Shown here one piece after another: positions 15,884 to 24,492 of a stretch of 64,000 nt of DNA. Source of the stretch: Actinomycetota bacterium (GTDB lineage: Bacteria > Actinomycetota > Actinomycetes > S36-B12 > UBA10799). A program made the position numbers and the translations under genes. The notes below the pieces were generated by a model that did not search any database, had not been told where the DNA came from, and saw nothing but the letters and a program-made list of their open reading frames with translations. The DNA is taken from positions 62,001-126,000 of the forward strand of contig JACJWU010000006.1 in NCBI GenBank assembly GCA_020636995.1, read 5' to 3'. Position 1 is the stretch's first letter. Each line of letters begins with the position of its first letter.

Positions 15884-15981
15884 CCGCACCGACGTGAGGC
15901 TCCTGGCGGGCCCGCCCGCCGGTGTGATTGGGTAAAAGTCACGCCCTTGCCCGAATTGCCCACAAAGACTTGGAGAATGGC

Positions 15982-17445
15982 ATGGCGACCATGACCATCA
16001 CAAAGACCGCCTCGATCGCATCGGGATGCGCCCTCGCGGCGGGCCTTTTTGTGGTTGCGCCCGCCGCTGCCTCCGGTGAGGCGCCCGGACCGGCCAGCGT
16101 GGCCGCGACGAAGATCGGCGGGAAGTCCTGCAACAAGATCACCGGGCCGTCCGCCCCGAACGCCCACGGCGCGAAGGCGACCGGCGGCCCGTTCCAGATC
16201 GGGCGGGACTATCTGCGCACCTTCTATCCCCGATGGTTCACCTACTACCAGGCCGAGATCTCCCCGTGCAACCAACTGCTCGGACCGCGCCGCGTCACTC
16301 CCACCTACCGCGCCGTGGTGGCGATCAACGTGGACACCATCTACACCAGCAGCACCGTCGACGTCTCGCAGCAGCCCGTCATCGTCACGGTCCCGGAGGC
16401 CGACACGATCTTCTCGGTGCTGCAGCTCGACGGGTACGGCACTGTGCTGTCCGGGATCCCGAGCAACACTCCCGGCACGTACGCCATCACCGGGCCATCG
16501 TGGACGGGCACGCTTCCGACCGGCGTGACCGAGGTCAAGATGCCTTATGACACGACGATCATCATCTTCCGGGCCGACAAGTACACCGTGGACGGCGTCG
16601 ACAAGCGGCAGGCCGCTCGGACCTTCCGCACCAGCCTGCGGCTGACGACACTGTCGGAGTATCTGCTCAACACCGACGCGGGCGCCCCCACGATCGTGCC
16701 AAGCGTTGTCTTCGGAGCACCCTTCAAGACCGCCGCCGACGAGTTGGTCACGAAGACCCCCCGCAAGTTCCTGCGGCAGACCCAGACCGCGCTGGCCGCA
16801 CGCACCACCCAGCCCAAGACGGCCAGGGAGGCTGCGCTGTCGCGCCGGTTCGACAAGCTGTTCGCGAAGCCGAGCAACCGCGCCCGGCTGGCCGAGGGAG
16901 CCCGCGCCGCTCACAAGGATCTGGTGGACAACTACCTCGACGGCACGCTGCCGAAGTCGCAGTGGGTGCACTTCGACAACATGGGGCAGTGGGGTACCAC
17001 GCGGCAGGGCTACCTGGACCGCTCCTCGATCACCGAGTACATCCAGTTCGGCAACAACCTCAGCGCAGCCGCCTATTTCCAGACGTTCAACGACAAGCAG
17101 GGTCGGACGCTCAACGGTCGCAACGTCTACGAGTTGAGGCTGCGCAAGAAGCAGATCCCGACGGTGAAACGGTTCTGGTCACTGACCGCGTACACCCCGA
17201 ACACCGTGGAACTGGTCCGCAACAAGGCCCGTAAGTACGTCGTGGCCAGCTACACGAAGGACCTGGTCACGGCCAAAGACCGTTCGGTCACGATCGTGAT
17301 GGCCAACAAGCGGCCCAAGGGAACCCCCAAGGCCAACTGGCTGCCGGTCCCGAAGGGACAGTTCAACGTGATGCTCCGGGCGTACGGACCGGAGGGTGAC
17401 GTGGCAGATGGTGACTACACCCCGCCGCCGGTGAGACGACGCTAG
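15982..17445 (+). CDS. Secreted DUF1254/DUF1214 protein
   Basis: A 487-residue protein. ATG 15982 has GGAG upstream and opens a Sec signal peptide ('ASIASGCALAAGLFVVAPAAA'). The N-terminal half has DUF1254 features ('NQLLGPRRVTPTYRAVVAIN', 'DTIYTSSTVDVSQQPVIVTV'). The C-terminal half has DUF1214 ('TVKRFWSLTAYTPNTVELV', 'QFNVMLRAYGPEGDV'). Proteins of this pair are exported and of unknown biochemical role. A separate DUF1214 gene is at 1931-2230. The upstream in-frame start 15928 would hide the signal peptide and is rejected. Confidence 0.85.
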   Translation: MATMTITKTASIASGCALAAGLFVVAPAAASGEAPGPASVAATKIGGKSCNKITGPSAPNAHGAKATGGPFQIGRDYLRTFYPRWFTYYQAEISPCNQLLGPRRVTPTYRAVVAINVDTIYTSSTVDVSQQPVIVTVPEADTIFSVLQLDGYGTVLSGIPSNTPGTYAITGPSWTGTLPTGVTEVKMPYDTTIIIFRADKYTVDGVDKRQAARTFRTSLRLTTLSEYLLNTDAGAPTIVPSVVFGAPFKTAADELVTKTPRKFLRQTQTALAARTTQPKTAREAALSRRFDKLFAKPSNRARLAEGARAAHKDLVDNYLDGTLPKSQWVHFDNMGQWGTTRQGYLDRSSITEYIQFGNNLSAAAYFQTFNDKQGRTLNGRNVYELRLRKKQIPTVKRFWSLTAYTPNTVELVRNKARKYVVASYTKDLVTAKDRSVTIVMANKRPKGTPKANWLPVPKGQFNVMLRAYGPEGDVADGDYTPPPVRRR

Positions 17446-17484
17446 GTCGGTGACGTCCCGGGGCGCCCGGACAAGGAGGGTTGA

Positions 17485-18789
17485 GTGAACCGGGTCATCG
17501 AGGCCCTCGTCGACGTGGCCACGCAGGCGTCGTTCCGTTCCGTGGAGGTTCGGCGGGCAGAACCCGAACCGCGCGGTCCGGTGTTGGTGGTGGCCAATCA
17601 CGGAGGCGGCCTCGGCGACATCCTCACGGTGATCGCCGGGAGCCGGCGCTTCCCCCGCTTCTTGGCGCGCGACATCATCTGGAGGTTCCCGATCGCCCGG
17701 CAGGTGATGGACGCCGTGCGCGCGATACCCGTCTCCCGACGTCAGGACCATGGGTCCGCCGCCGACAACACCGGCATGTTCGATGCGGCGTACGCGGGGC
17801 TTCAGGAGGACGATCTGCTCGCCATCTACCCGGAGGGTGAGAGCGTTCCCGAACCGCGCCTCGCGCCGCTTCGCACCGGCGCCGCACGGATCCTGCTGGG
17901 GGCGTGGGAACGCGGCGTGGACACCGCGATCCTGCCGATGGGACTGCACTACTTCGACATCTCCGTGCTGCGGGGGCGGTGCCTGGTACAGGTCGGCCCG
18001 CCCGTGCTGATGAGTGCGCTGGTCCCCGGCCTTCCATCGGATCAGCCGCTGACCCCGGACAACCACGAAGCGGTGCAAGCCCTGACCGCAGTGATCGCGG
18101 ATCGACTCGGAGACGTGGTGGCCGAGTATGCCGACTGGGACCAGCGCCGGGAGTACGAGACGGCGGCCGCGGTGTACCTGATCGGGCACACGGACACCAG
18201 TGCGGTCAGTTACAGCGACCTGGCGACCACGGCCGAACTGATCAGCCGCGCCGACCCCGCGCTGCAACGCGAGGTCCGCACGCGGGTGAAGGCCTACACC
18301 GCGCAGGTGGAGTTACTGGGGGTGCGGGACAACGAGGTCCCGGATCTTGCGCTGACCGGGGTCGAGGCAGCGGGCAGGGCCGCCCGCGTGGCGGCGATGG
18401 TCCCACTTGCGACCTACGGTCTGGCCGTCAACGGACTGCCGATGGCGGGTCTGCGGCTGATCAGCATGAGTGGGGTGGCACCCGCCACGGCCGCGAGCCT
18501 CAAGCCCGCCTTCGCATTGATCGGCTTCCCCGCGGTGTGGGCGGCCCTGGGCTGGTGGGGATACCGCCGGGCCGGGATCCGCGGCGCGGTCACGGTCGCC
18601 GCCACCGGGCCGGCGGGTCTGGCCGCAGCGGTCCGAGTCGCTGAACAGGGACAACTGCTCTTCCTCATCGCACGTGCCTACCGGCGGGCCAACGGCACGC
18701 TGCTGGAGCAGTTCGAACACGCACGCGACGACCTGCGTGACACGGTGGCGGCCGCGCTGGCTACGGCTGCGCGGCCGGCAGATCGTTGA
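17485..18789 (+). CDS. Divergent PlsC-like acyltransferase with C-terminal membrane region
   Basis: A 434-residue protein from GTG 17485 with AAGGAGGG upstream. Residues 25-220 resemble lysophosphatidic acid acyltransferases: motif I 'VLVVANHGGGLGD' and motif III-like 'LLAIYPEGESVPEPR', then 'ILPMGLHYF'. Motif I is HX5D rather than the canonical HX4D, and PEGES replaces PEGTR/S, so activity is uncertain. The C-terminal 200 residues include two or three hydrophobic segments ('YGLAVNGLPMAGLRLISMSG', 'FALIGFPAVWAALGWWGY'). Probable role: glycerophospholipid or glycolipid acylation at the membrane. The last 29 bases overlap the convergent hydrolase. Confidence 0.75.
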   Translation: MNRVIEALVDVATQASFRSVEVRRAEPEPRGPVLVVANHGGGLGDILTVIAGSRRFPRFLARDIIWRFPIARQVMDAVRAIPVSRRQDHGSAADNTGMFDAAYAGLQEDDLLAIYPEGESVPEPRLAPLRTGAARILLGAWERGVDTAILPMGLHYFDISVLRGRCLVQVGPPVLMSALVPGLPSDQPLTPDNHEAVQALTAVIADRLGDVVAEYADWDQRREYETAAAVYLIGHTDTSAVSYSDLATTAELISRADPALQREVRTRVKAYTAQVELLGVRDNEVPDLALTGVEAAGRAARVAAMVPLATYGLAVNGLPMAGLRLISMSGVAPATAASLKPAFALIGFPAVWAALGWWGYRRAGIRGAVTVAATGPAGLAAAVRVAEQGQLLFLIARAYRRANGTLLEQFEHARDDLRDTVAAALATAARPADR

Positions 18790-19642
18790 GGAATTTCAGC
18801 ATCGAGGCCTGGATCTGCTCCTGAGCCTGTTCGCGCGGGATCCCCGGCGAACCGTCCCCGCGCTGGAGACCGTAGTCGCCGAAGTACGCGTGGATGCCGC
18901 CCTCGACGACCACGAACGTCGTGCCGTCCGGGAGGTCGGCCATGCTCTGCTCGATGTCCTGCGGCGTCGTGAACGCATCATTGCTTCCCGAGACGCTGAG
19001 TACGGGGATCTCCTGCGAACTGATGTCACCGATGGGATACGAGCCGAGCAGCATCAGGCCGGCGGCGTTGTCGAGTTGATCCGACGCCACGGCCCCACCG
19101 AGCGAATGCCCGGCGATCACCCACTGCTCGACCTCCGGCGCCGCGACCTCTGCGTCGGCGACCGCGTCGGGGACGGTGAACGCCACCCCCAACGGGGGTT
19201 TGACGATGAAGACCGGGTAGCCGGCCGCGACGACGGGCGCGAAGATCTGTTCGTAGGCGCGCGGATCCACCAGCGCTCCGGGGATGAACGCCACTCCGGT
19301 GTCACCCGGGTCCTGTGGCATCAGCAGGATGCCCGTGTTGGCGGTCTGCGTGGCCGCGGTGGGTACCGGGTCCGCCTCGTAGGGCGCGAGCCAGGCGGTG
19401 ATCGCCGCCAGGCCGATCGCGAATGCCACCCCCGCCCACCTCAGGATCGCCCGCACAACGCCGCGCCGGGGCCGACCTGCGACGAACGCCGCGATCAGCA
19501 GGACCACAGCGAGCACGGCCATGGCGACGACCCACACCAGGTACGCCCAGTGGCCGCCCAGCAGAGCGCTTCGGGAATGCAGCGCCGCGTAGACCACCGA
19601 AGCCAGCAACACCGCGCCGGCCACCACCCGAGACCACGTCAT
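18761..19642 (-). CDS. Membrane-anchored alpha/beta hydrolase
   Basis: A 293-residue protein. Three hydrophobic helices occupy residues 1-90; the rest is an alpha/beta hydrolase: 'TGVAFIPGALVDPRAYEQIF', nucleophile elbow 'WVIAGHSLGGAVAS', acid region 'VLSVSGSNDAFTTP' and final 'VVEGGIHAYFGDYGLQ' with the catalytic His. It resembles the actinobacterial 'alpha/beta hydrolase fold-5' group. ATG 19642 overlaps the stop of the upstream PLDc_N gene (ATGA), and longer open frame upstream is rejected. The substrate is unknown, and the active site probably faces outward. Confidence 0.8.
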   Translation of the reverse strand: MTWSRVVAGAVLLASVVYAALHSRSALLGGHWAYLVWVVAMAVLAVVLLIAAFVAGRPRRGVVRAILRWAGVAFAIGLAAITAWLAPYEADPVPTAATQTANTGILLMPQDPGDTGVAFIPGALVDPRAYEQIFAPVVAAGYPVFIVKPPLGVAFTVPDAVADAEVAAPEVEQWVIAGHSLGGAVASDQLDNAAGLMLLGSYPIGDISSQEIPVLSVSGSNDAFTTPQDIEQSMADLPDGTTFVVVEGGIHAYFGDYGLQRGDGSPGIPREQAQEQIQASMLKFLNDLPAAQP

Positions 19643-19851
19643 CGTCGGTGTGCCCACAAATACGCGATCGGCCCGACTGGCTGCACGAACAGAGCAACCG
19701 CCCACACCGCCTTGCGTCCGTGGACCTGGTCCGCCGGTCGACGGATCAGATCCACGAGCGCCGTCGCGGTCAACGCCATTTCCACGCTCGCCAGCGTCAG
19801 GATGGCGGTCTGCTGGCCGGATGAGAGTTCCGACCACTTCTTGTTGGCCAC
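19639..19851 (-). CDS. PLDc_N-domain small membrane protein
   Basis: A 70-residue protein from GTG 19851 with two predicted membrane helices. 'QTAILTLASVEMALTATALV' is followed by 'KAVWAVALFVQPVGPIAYLW', the second helix pattern of phospholipase D-nuclease N-terminal (PLDc_N) domains. It occurs without the nuclease part, as is common in Actinobacteria. Function unknown. It is translationally coupled (ATGA) to the hydrolase downstream. Confidence 0.75.
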   Translation of the reverse strand: MANKKWSELSSGQQTAILTLASVEMALTATALVDLIRRPADQVHGRKAVWAVALFVQPVGPIAYLWAHRR

Positions 19852-19860
19852 GCCTGGAGC

Positions 19861-20399
19861 CTACGCCCGTGGGTCGTTCGCGCGCTCAGCCCTTGGAATC
19901 GCGCTTGGCCTGCCGCCGGGCCCCTGGGCACGGGTGTCCGCACGCCGTCGCTCGGTGCGGGTAGAACGCATCGCCGCGTCCCCGCGCTTCGCGGGCCCGC
20001 CCCCCTTCGGAGCGGTTGCGGACGGTTTGCCTGCTGCCGGCTTCTGCCCCGCCTTGGCGGCGGCCGCCGCCGCGAGCCGCTCGGCTTTGAGGTCCGCGGC
20101 GCTCTGCTTGGCCAGCACCGACAGTCTCCGGCTCACCCTGGCCAGAGCGTCCTCGAACACTTCCGCCTTGTCCCGCGCTCGCTGGTTCTTAACGAACGCC
20201 TTGCCCCGGCCTCCGGTCTTCGACACCCGCTGTGCAGCACCCCGCCGGTACTGGCCGGTGTACTTGTTGCGGGCGCGCCGGATCCGGTCGTGCAATGCGG
20301 CCACGGCGTCCTCATCGAGGCCGGCCATGGCATCGGGGTCGTCTCGAGAACGAGCAGGCGTTCGGCATCCGTGAGGATCGCGAGTTGCGATTTGTTCAT
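19861..20399 (-). pseudogene. Conserved actinobacterial helical protein, split by a frameshift
   Basis: Two overlapping frames together make one protein. One frame from ATG 20399 reads MNKSQLAILTDAERLLVLETTP. The continuation AMAGLDEDAVAALHDRIRRA is in the next frame, which stays open to 19861 and includes 'RRARNKYTGQYRRGAAQRV' and a Lys/Ala/Pro-rich tail. The join lies at about 20335-20342, where one extra G (ACCCCGGATGCC instead of ACCCCGATGCC) would restore the frame. This order is typical of intact actinobacterial homologues as I recall them. Either a real one-base deletion or a sequence error. If translation starts at ATG 20328, a 155-residue product remains. Confidence 0.75.
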
Positions 20400-20554
20400 G
20401 GCGGACAGTGTGCAGGGCCGCCTCGCCTCATGCCGCCCGCACAACGGTCGGGAACCGGGACATGAACGTAGAGTGAACGACGGCCTGCCGATTCACATCC
20501 ACGTTACCTATGCGCCACCATGACGTTGATCATTCGTCACTGGAGGAGAACGAA

Positions 20555-21739
20555 GTGGATCTTGCCCTGATCGTGATCGCGGTGCTTGTCGTCGTGGCGC
20601 TCATCTTCGACTTCACCAATGGCTTCCACGACGCCGCCAACTCCGTGGGAACGGTGGTCGCGACCCGGGCCCTCCCGGCGAAGTGGGCCCCGGCCTTCTC
20701 GGCCTTCTTCAACTTCCTGGCACTGTTCGTCGTCGGCACCGCGGTGGCGAGCACCGTCGGCAAGACGGTGAAGGCGGAGTTCGCCAGCGAGGCGGTCATC
20801 TTCGCCGGGCTGTTCGCAGCCATCGCCTGGAACTACATCACGTGGTACATCGGCATGCCATCGTCATCGAGCCACGCCATCATCGGCGGGTTGGTCGGTG
20901 CGGGTCTCGCGGCCGGCGGGCTCGGGGCGATCTCCTGGAGCAGCGTGCAGAAGGCAGCGATCGGCATCATCGCCAGCCCACTGGTCGCGTTCACCATCGC
21001 GTTCGTCCTGATGTACATCGTGTTCCTAGTGCAGAAGATCTTCAAACTCCACGATGACCACCCGAGCTTCAAGGGTCTGCAGTTGGTGTCCGCTGCGGCA
21101 CTGTCCTTCGGGCACGGTGCGAACGACGCGCAGAAGACGATGGGTGTGATCGGTGCCCTGCTGCTCGGCGCGGGGTACACGACCATGGACGAAGCCGGGA
21201 AGAACATCATCCTTCCCATGTGGGTGGAGATCGCCGCCTACAGCGCCATCGCCCTCGGCACCCTGTGGGGCGGCTGGAAGATCATCGAGACCATGGGCCT
21301 GCGGATCACCACGCTGCACGCCAACTCCGGAGCGGCGGCCAACATCGGAGCCAGCACCGCGATCTTCGGCGCCACGGCCATGGGCGCTCCCATCTCCACG
21401 ACGCAGGCCGCTGCCAGCTCCGTGGTCGGCGCCGGTGTCTCGTCCGGCAAGGGCGCGAACTGGAAGGTCGTCGGTGAGATGATGATGGCGTGGATCTTCA
21501 CGATCCCGTTCGCCGCAGTCATCGCCTTCGGGATGTTCTGGCTCACGCAGTTGCCCACCGTGTTGGCATGGGTCGCGGTGGGCGCCGTCGTGATCGCGTT
21601 CACCATCTGGGTGATCCGGGCGATGCGCAGCACAGTTCACGCCGCGGACATCGAGGCGGAGATCCCGGGCGAGGAGGAACTCTCGGAGTTCGACCAGGAC
21701 CCGACCCCGCACCTGAAGGGAACCCCGCCGGTCCACTGA
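20555..21739 (+). CDS. pit: Inorganic phosphate transporter, PiT family
   Basis: A 394-residue membrane protein. GTG 20555 has GGAGGAG upstream. The duplicated PiT signature is present: 'FDFTNGFHDAANSVGTVVAT' near the N terminus and 'LSFGHGANDAQKTMGVIGAL' in the second half, plus 'GMPSSSSHAIIGGLVGAGLA' and 'GAPISTTQAAASSVVGAGVS'. About ten hydrophobic segments. It carries out proton- or cation-coupled, low-affinity uptake of phosphate. No PhoU-like (DUF47) gene is adjacent, although that is a frequent partner. It converges on the SulP gene across element A3. Confidence 0.93.
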   Translation: MDLALIVIAVLVVVALIFDFTNGFHDAANSVGTVVATRALPAKWAPAFSAFFNFLALFVVGTAVASTVGKTVKAEFASEAVIFAGLFAAIAWNYITWYIGMPSSSSHAIIGGLVGAGLAAGGLGAISWSSVQKAAIGIIASPLVAFTIAFVLMYIVFLVQKIFKLHDDHPSFKGLQLVSAAALSFGHGANDAQKTMGVIGALLLGAGYTTMDEAGKNIILPMWVEIAAYSAIALGTLWGGWKIIETMGLRITTLHANSGAAANIGASTAIFGATAMGAPISTTQAAASSVVGAGVSSGKGANWKVVGEMMMAWIFTIPFAAVIAFGMFWLTQLPTVLAWVAVGAVVIAFTIWVIRAMRSTVHAADIEAEIPGEEELSEFDQDPTPHLKGTPPVH

Positions 21740-21773
21740 GGCCTGGGCGACCGCCACCGCCCGGGCGCACGCC

Positions 21774-21891
21774 TTTGTGACGAAGTTGCCCACCCCCGGT
21801 CCGCGATTGTCACGTTGTTGCTGGATCCACCCCCGGCAAACCCCGCACCATCGCAACAAAGGCCCGCGGGCCGCCACAACAACGTCACAAA
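21774..21891. repeat. Family A four-arm palindromic element, copy A3
   Basis: Arms: TTTGTGACGAAGTTGC 21774-21789, ATTGTCACGTTGTTGC 21806-21821, and reverse complements at 21845-21860 and 21876-21891 (spacing 32, 39, 31). It lies between the convergent PiT and SulP genes. Confidence 0.85.
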
Positions 21892-21934
21892 GACCGGTCT
21901 GGACGCGCCCCAACCACCCCGGCCACCCGCCGCC

Positions 21935-23716
21935 TCACTGCCACCAGTGACGCGGTTCCTCCTCCAGATCCGTGTACCCGGGGGTCTCCTGCTCCGCCGC
22001 GATCCGCTCTTCGAGGTCCTCCTCGTCCATCTGGGGGTGCGACTTGCCGTTGATCCCGAGGTCTTTGCGAGCGGCGCGCACGCCGGCGGAGATCGAGTGG
22101 AACATCCGACCCTCCCCGAGTTGCTCGATGAATCCGGAGCGGGCGAGCACCTGCCTCGCTTGGTAGAACACCCGAACCAGATACAGTTCGATCCCCTGTT
22201 CCACCAGTCGCTCATGGATGAGTTCCAACGCATCGACACTGGTGGTGTCGAGTTGGCTGGTGGCCTCCAGGTCCAGGAGCACCGCGTGGATGTCGTCGCC
22301 GGCCTGCACCTCGGCCAGCACCCCGTCGGCGATCTGCGCGGCGTTCGCCCAGAACAGCGGGGCGTCCAGTCGGATCACCATCACCCCGTCGTAGGTCTCG
22401 CGCTCCGGGTGGTTGCGGATACTGCCCCATGCCGCCTTCTCGTCGGGGACCTTGCCCATGATCTCCATGTCGATCCGGCTCGAGCGGTACACCAGTCCCA
22501 GCACGGCCAGACCGATGGCGGTCAGCAGGCCGTAGAGCGGCCCGAAGAGCAGCACCCCCACCAGCGCGGCCAGAGACGACGTGAAGTCGTTGCGCCGTAC
22601 AAGTCGGTATCGACGTAGTGCGTTCACATCCATCAGTCCCCACACCGCCTGGATGACGATCGCCGACAGAACGGCCTTGGGCAACGGCGAGAGCGCGCCG
22701 GCCAACGACACGACGGCGAGCAGAACGATCGCCGCCGCGGCCACCCCCGTGATCTGCGTCTTCGAACCCGCCCGCTCGGCGGCAGCAGTCTTGGACAGCG
22801 ACCCGGCCACACCCATCCCGCCGAAGACGCCCGAGCCGAGGTTCGCCGCGCCGGTGGCGATGAGTTCCTGATCGGTGTCCACGCGGTAGCCGCCCTTGGC
22901 CGCGAGCAGACGGGCGGCGGACAGACCCTCCGCGAGCCCGACCATCGCCAAGGCGATCCCCCCGGTGATCACCGGGCCGAGGTCGCTCACACTCACGCCG
23001 GGCAGTCCGATCGGCGGCAGGCCCGTCGGCACCTCACCGACCGTCTTCACCCCGCGCTCGGACAGATCCGCCACTGTCGACAGCGCGATCGCGCCGATCA
23101 GGACCAGCAGCCCCCATGGGATCCGCGGCAGGAACTTGGCCCCGAGGAACAGGATGGCCAGCGAGGTGAGACCCACAGCGGCCGTCAGGGGATGGACCTC
23201 GCCGAGCGAGGTGAGGATCTCCCACAGCCGACGGAAGACGTCACCGGACTCCACCGGCATGCCCAGCAGGTTCGGCACCTCACCCAGGACGATCAGCAGG
23301 ACCAGTCCGAACACGAAACCCGTGACGATAGGCCGCGACATGAACTCCGCGGCCCAGCCCAGTTTCAGCAGACCCCCGAGGATCAGGACGAGCCCCGCCG
23401 ACAGCGCCAGCGCAGAGGTGAGCACGACGGCCTGCGCCGGGTCGCCGCCCGAGATGTCGGCGATCAGAGACCCCGACAGCACCGACACCGTGGAGACCGG
23501 GCCGACCACCAGGCGCGGGGACGAGCCGAAGATCGCGTACGCGATCAAGGCCAGCGGGATCGAGTAGAGACCCACCAGGACCGGGACACCCGCGATGCCC
23601 GCGTAACCCAAAGCCTGCGGCATGGCCAGCGCGGCCACTACGACACCGGCCGTGATGTCTGCGCCTATGTAACGGGCCGGATAGGACCTGATCCATTCCA
23701 GTACCGGCAACCGCAT
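21935..23716 (-). CDS. SulP-family anion transporter with STAS domain
   Basis: A 593-residue protein. The membrane domain (about 1-410) shows SulP hallmarks: 'GADITAGVVVAALAMPQALG', 'GVPVLVGLYSIPLALIAYAI', 'GVFGGMGVAGSLSKTAAAER'. A cytoplasmic STAS domain follows (about 440-550) with 'AVLLDLEATSQLDTTSVDAL'. An acidic tail ends the protein. SulP proteins carry sulfate, bicarbonate or other anions, and substrate cannot be read from sequence. ATG 23716 is chosen (MRLPVLEWIRSYPARY). It is not adjacent to the carbonic anhydrase gene, which sits beside an MFS gene instead. Confidence 0.92.
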   Translation of the reverse strand: MRLPVLEWIRSYPARYIGADITAGVVVAALAMPQALGYAGIAGVPVLVGLYSIPLALIAYAIFGSSPRLVVGPVSTVSVLSGSLIADISGGDPAQAVVLTSALALSAGLVLILGGLLKLGWAAEFMSRPIVTGFVFGLVLLIVLGEVPNLLGMPVESGDVFRRLWEILTSLGEVHPLTAAVGLTSLAILFLGAKFLPRIPWGLLVLIGAIALSTVADLSERGVKTVGEVPTGLPPIGLPGVSVSDLGPVITGGIALAMVGLAEGLSAARLLAAKGGYRVDTDQELIATGAANLGSGVFGGMGVAGSLSKTAAAERAGSKTQITGVAAAAIVLLAVVSLAGALSPLPKAVLSAIVIQAVWGLMDVNALRRYRLVRRNDFTSSLAALVGVLLFGPLYGLLTAIGLAVLGLVYRSSRIDMEIMGKVPDEKAAWGSIRNHPERETYDGVMVIRLDAPLFWANAAQIADGVLAEVQAGDDIHAVLLDLEATSQLDTTSVDALELIHERLVEQGIELYLVRVFYQARQVLARSGFIEQLGEGRMFHSISAGVRAARKDLGINGKSHPQMDEEDLEERIAAEQETPGYTDLEEEPRHWWQ

Positions 23717-23854
23717 GGGTGCATCATGCTCCATTCACCGCTGGTTTACCCGGCGGCTACCGACAAACCGGACGGAAAGCCCACCGCGAACCAACCACTC
23801 GCCAGCAACGCGGGGCGGTGACCCCGCCCCACGTTCGCCGGTAGTCTCACCGTG

Positions 23855-24412
23855 ATGGACGAGACTGCCGCCCGGACCGCCCCGAGCCTGCGCCTGGCCG
23901 GCGTGGGTGTCGTCGCCTTCAGTTCCATCGCCTGGTGGCCGGCCTTCACCCTTGGCGCCTGGGGGACGGTGTTCTTCCCGCAACTGCTGAGCCTGTGGGC
24001 GGTGGCCACGGCTGCCTTCGTGCTGGTCATCGTCTCGGGGACGGTCCGGCGTCGCCTCGGATGGTGGTCGCTGGCCCTGCTGACCCCGACTCTGTGGCTG
24101 GTGCTCGCCATCGAGTTGGCACCCGGTTCCCGGCCTGAGATGGCATGGCTGGGCACGCTGGTGACGCTCGTCGGCGCACCTGCGATGGCCGCAATCCTCA
24201 TCCGCTTCGCCGCACCGGACCTCGCCGAGGACGCGACCTGGCGCGACCGGTGGGCGGTGATCACGGCGGTGGGCGTCGTTGTGGTGGCCGCCTACGGGAT
24301 CGGCACCGCGCAGGAGCACATCTTCACCTGCGGCGACTTCACCATCAGCGGCAACTCGCAGCCCCCCGGCTGCACACCCGGGGAACCGTCGCTGGGCATC
24401 TCGCGCCGATAG
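23855..24412 (+). CDS. Hypothetical four-helix membrane protein
   Basis: A 185-residue protein with four hydrophobic segments ('LAGVGVVAFSSIAWWPAF', 'LLSLWAVATAAFVLVIVSG', 'LALLTPTLWLVLAIELA', 'AVITAVGVVVVAAYGIGT'), then a short tail with a Cys pair ('FTCGDFTIS' and 'PPGCTPGEP') that could form an external disulfide. No family recognised. GTG 23852 immediately precedes ATG 23855. It lies directly upstream of the first giant surface protein on the same strand, but 80 bases separate them. Confidence 0.6.
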   Translation: MDETAARTAPSLRLAGVGVVAFSSIAWWPAFTLGAWGTVFFPQLLSLWAVATAAFVLVIVSGTVRRRLGWWSLALLTPTLWLVLAIELAPGSRPEMAWLGTLVTLVGAPAMAAILIRFAAPDLAEDATWRDRWAVITAVGVVVVAAYGIGTAQEHIFTCGDFTISGNSQPPGCTPGEPSLGISRR

Positions 24413-24492
24413 CGCTTCCCGTTCGTCCTGCGCTCGTGCGAAATGTCTGCAATACTGAGCGCGCCTTGATATTCGGCGTCTGGGGACTCGTA

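Noticed and set aside
20333..20345. Programmed ribosomal frameshift in the split gene.
   Set aside because: No slippery heptamer or following pseudoknot recognised; a one-base deletion is simpler.
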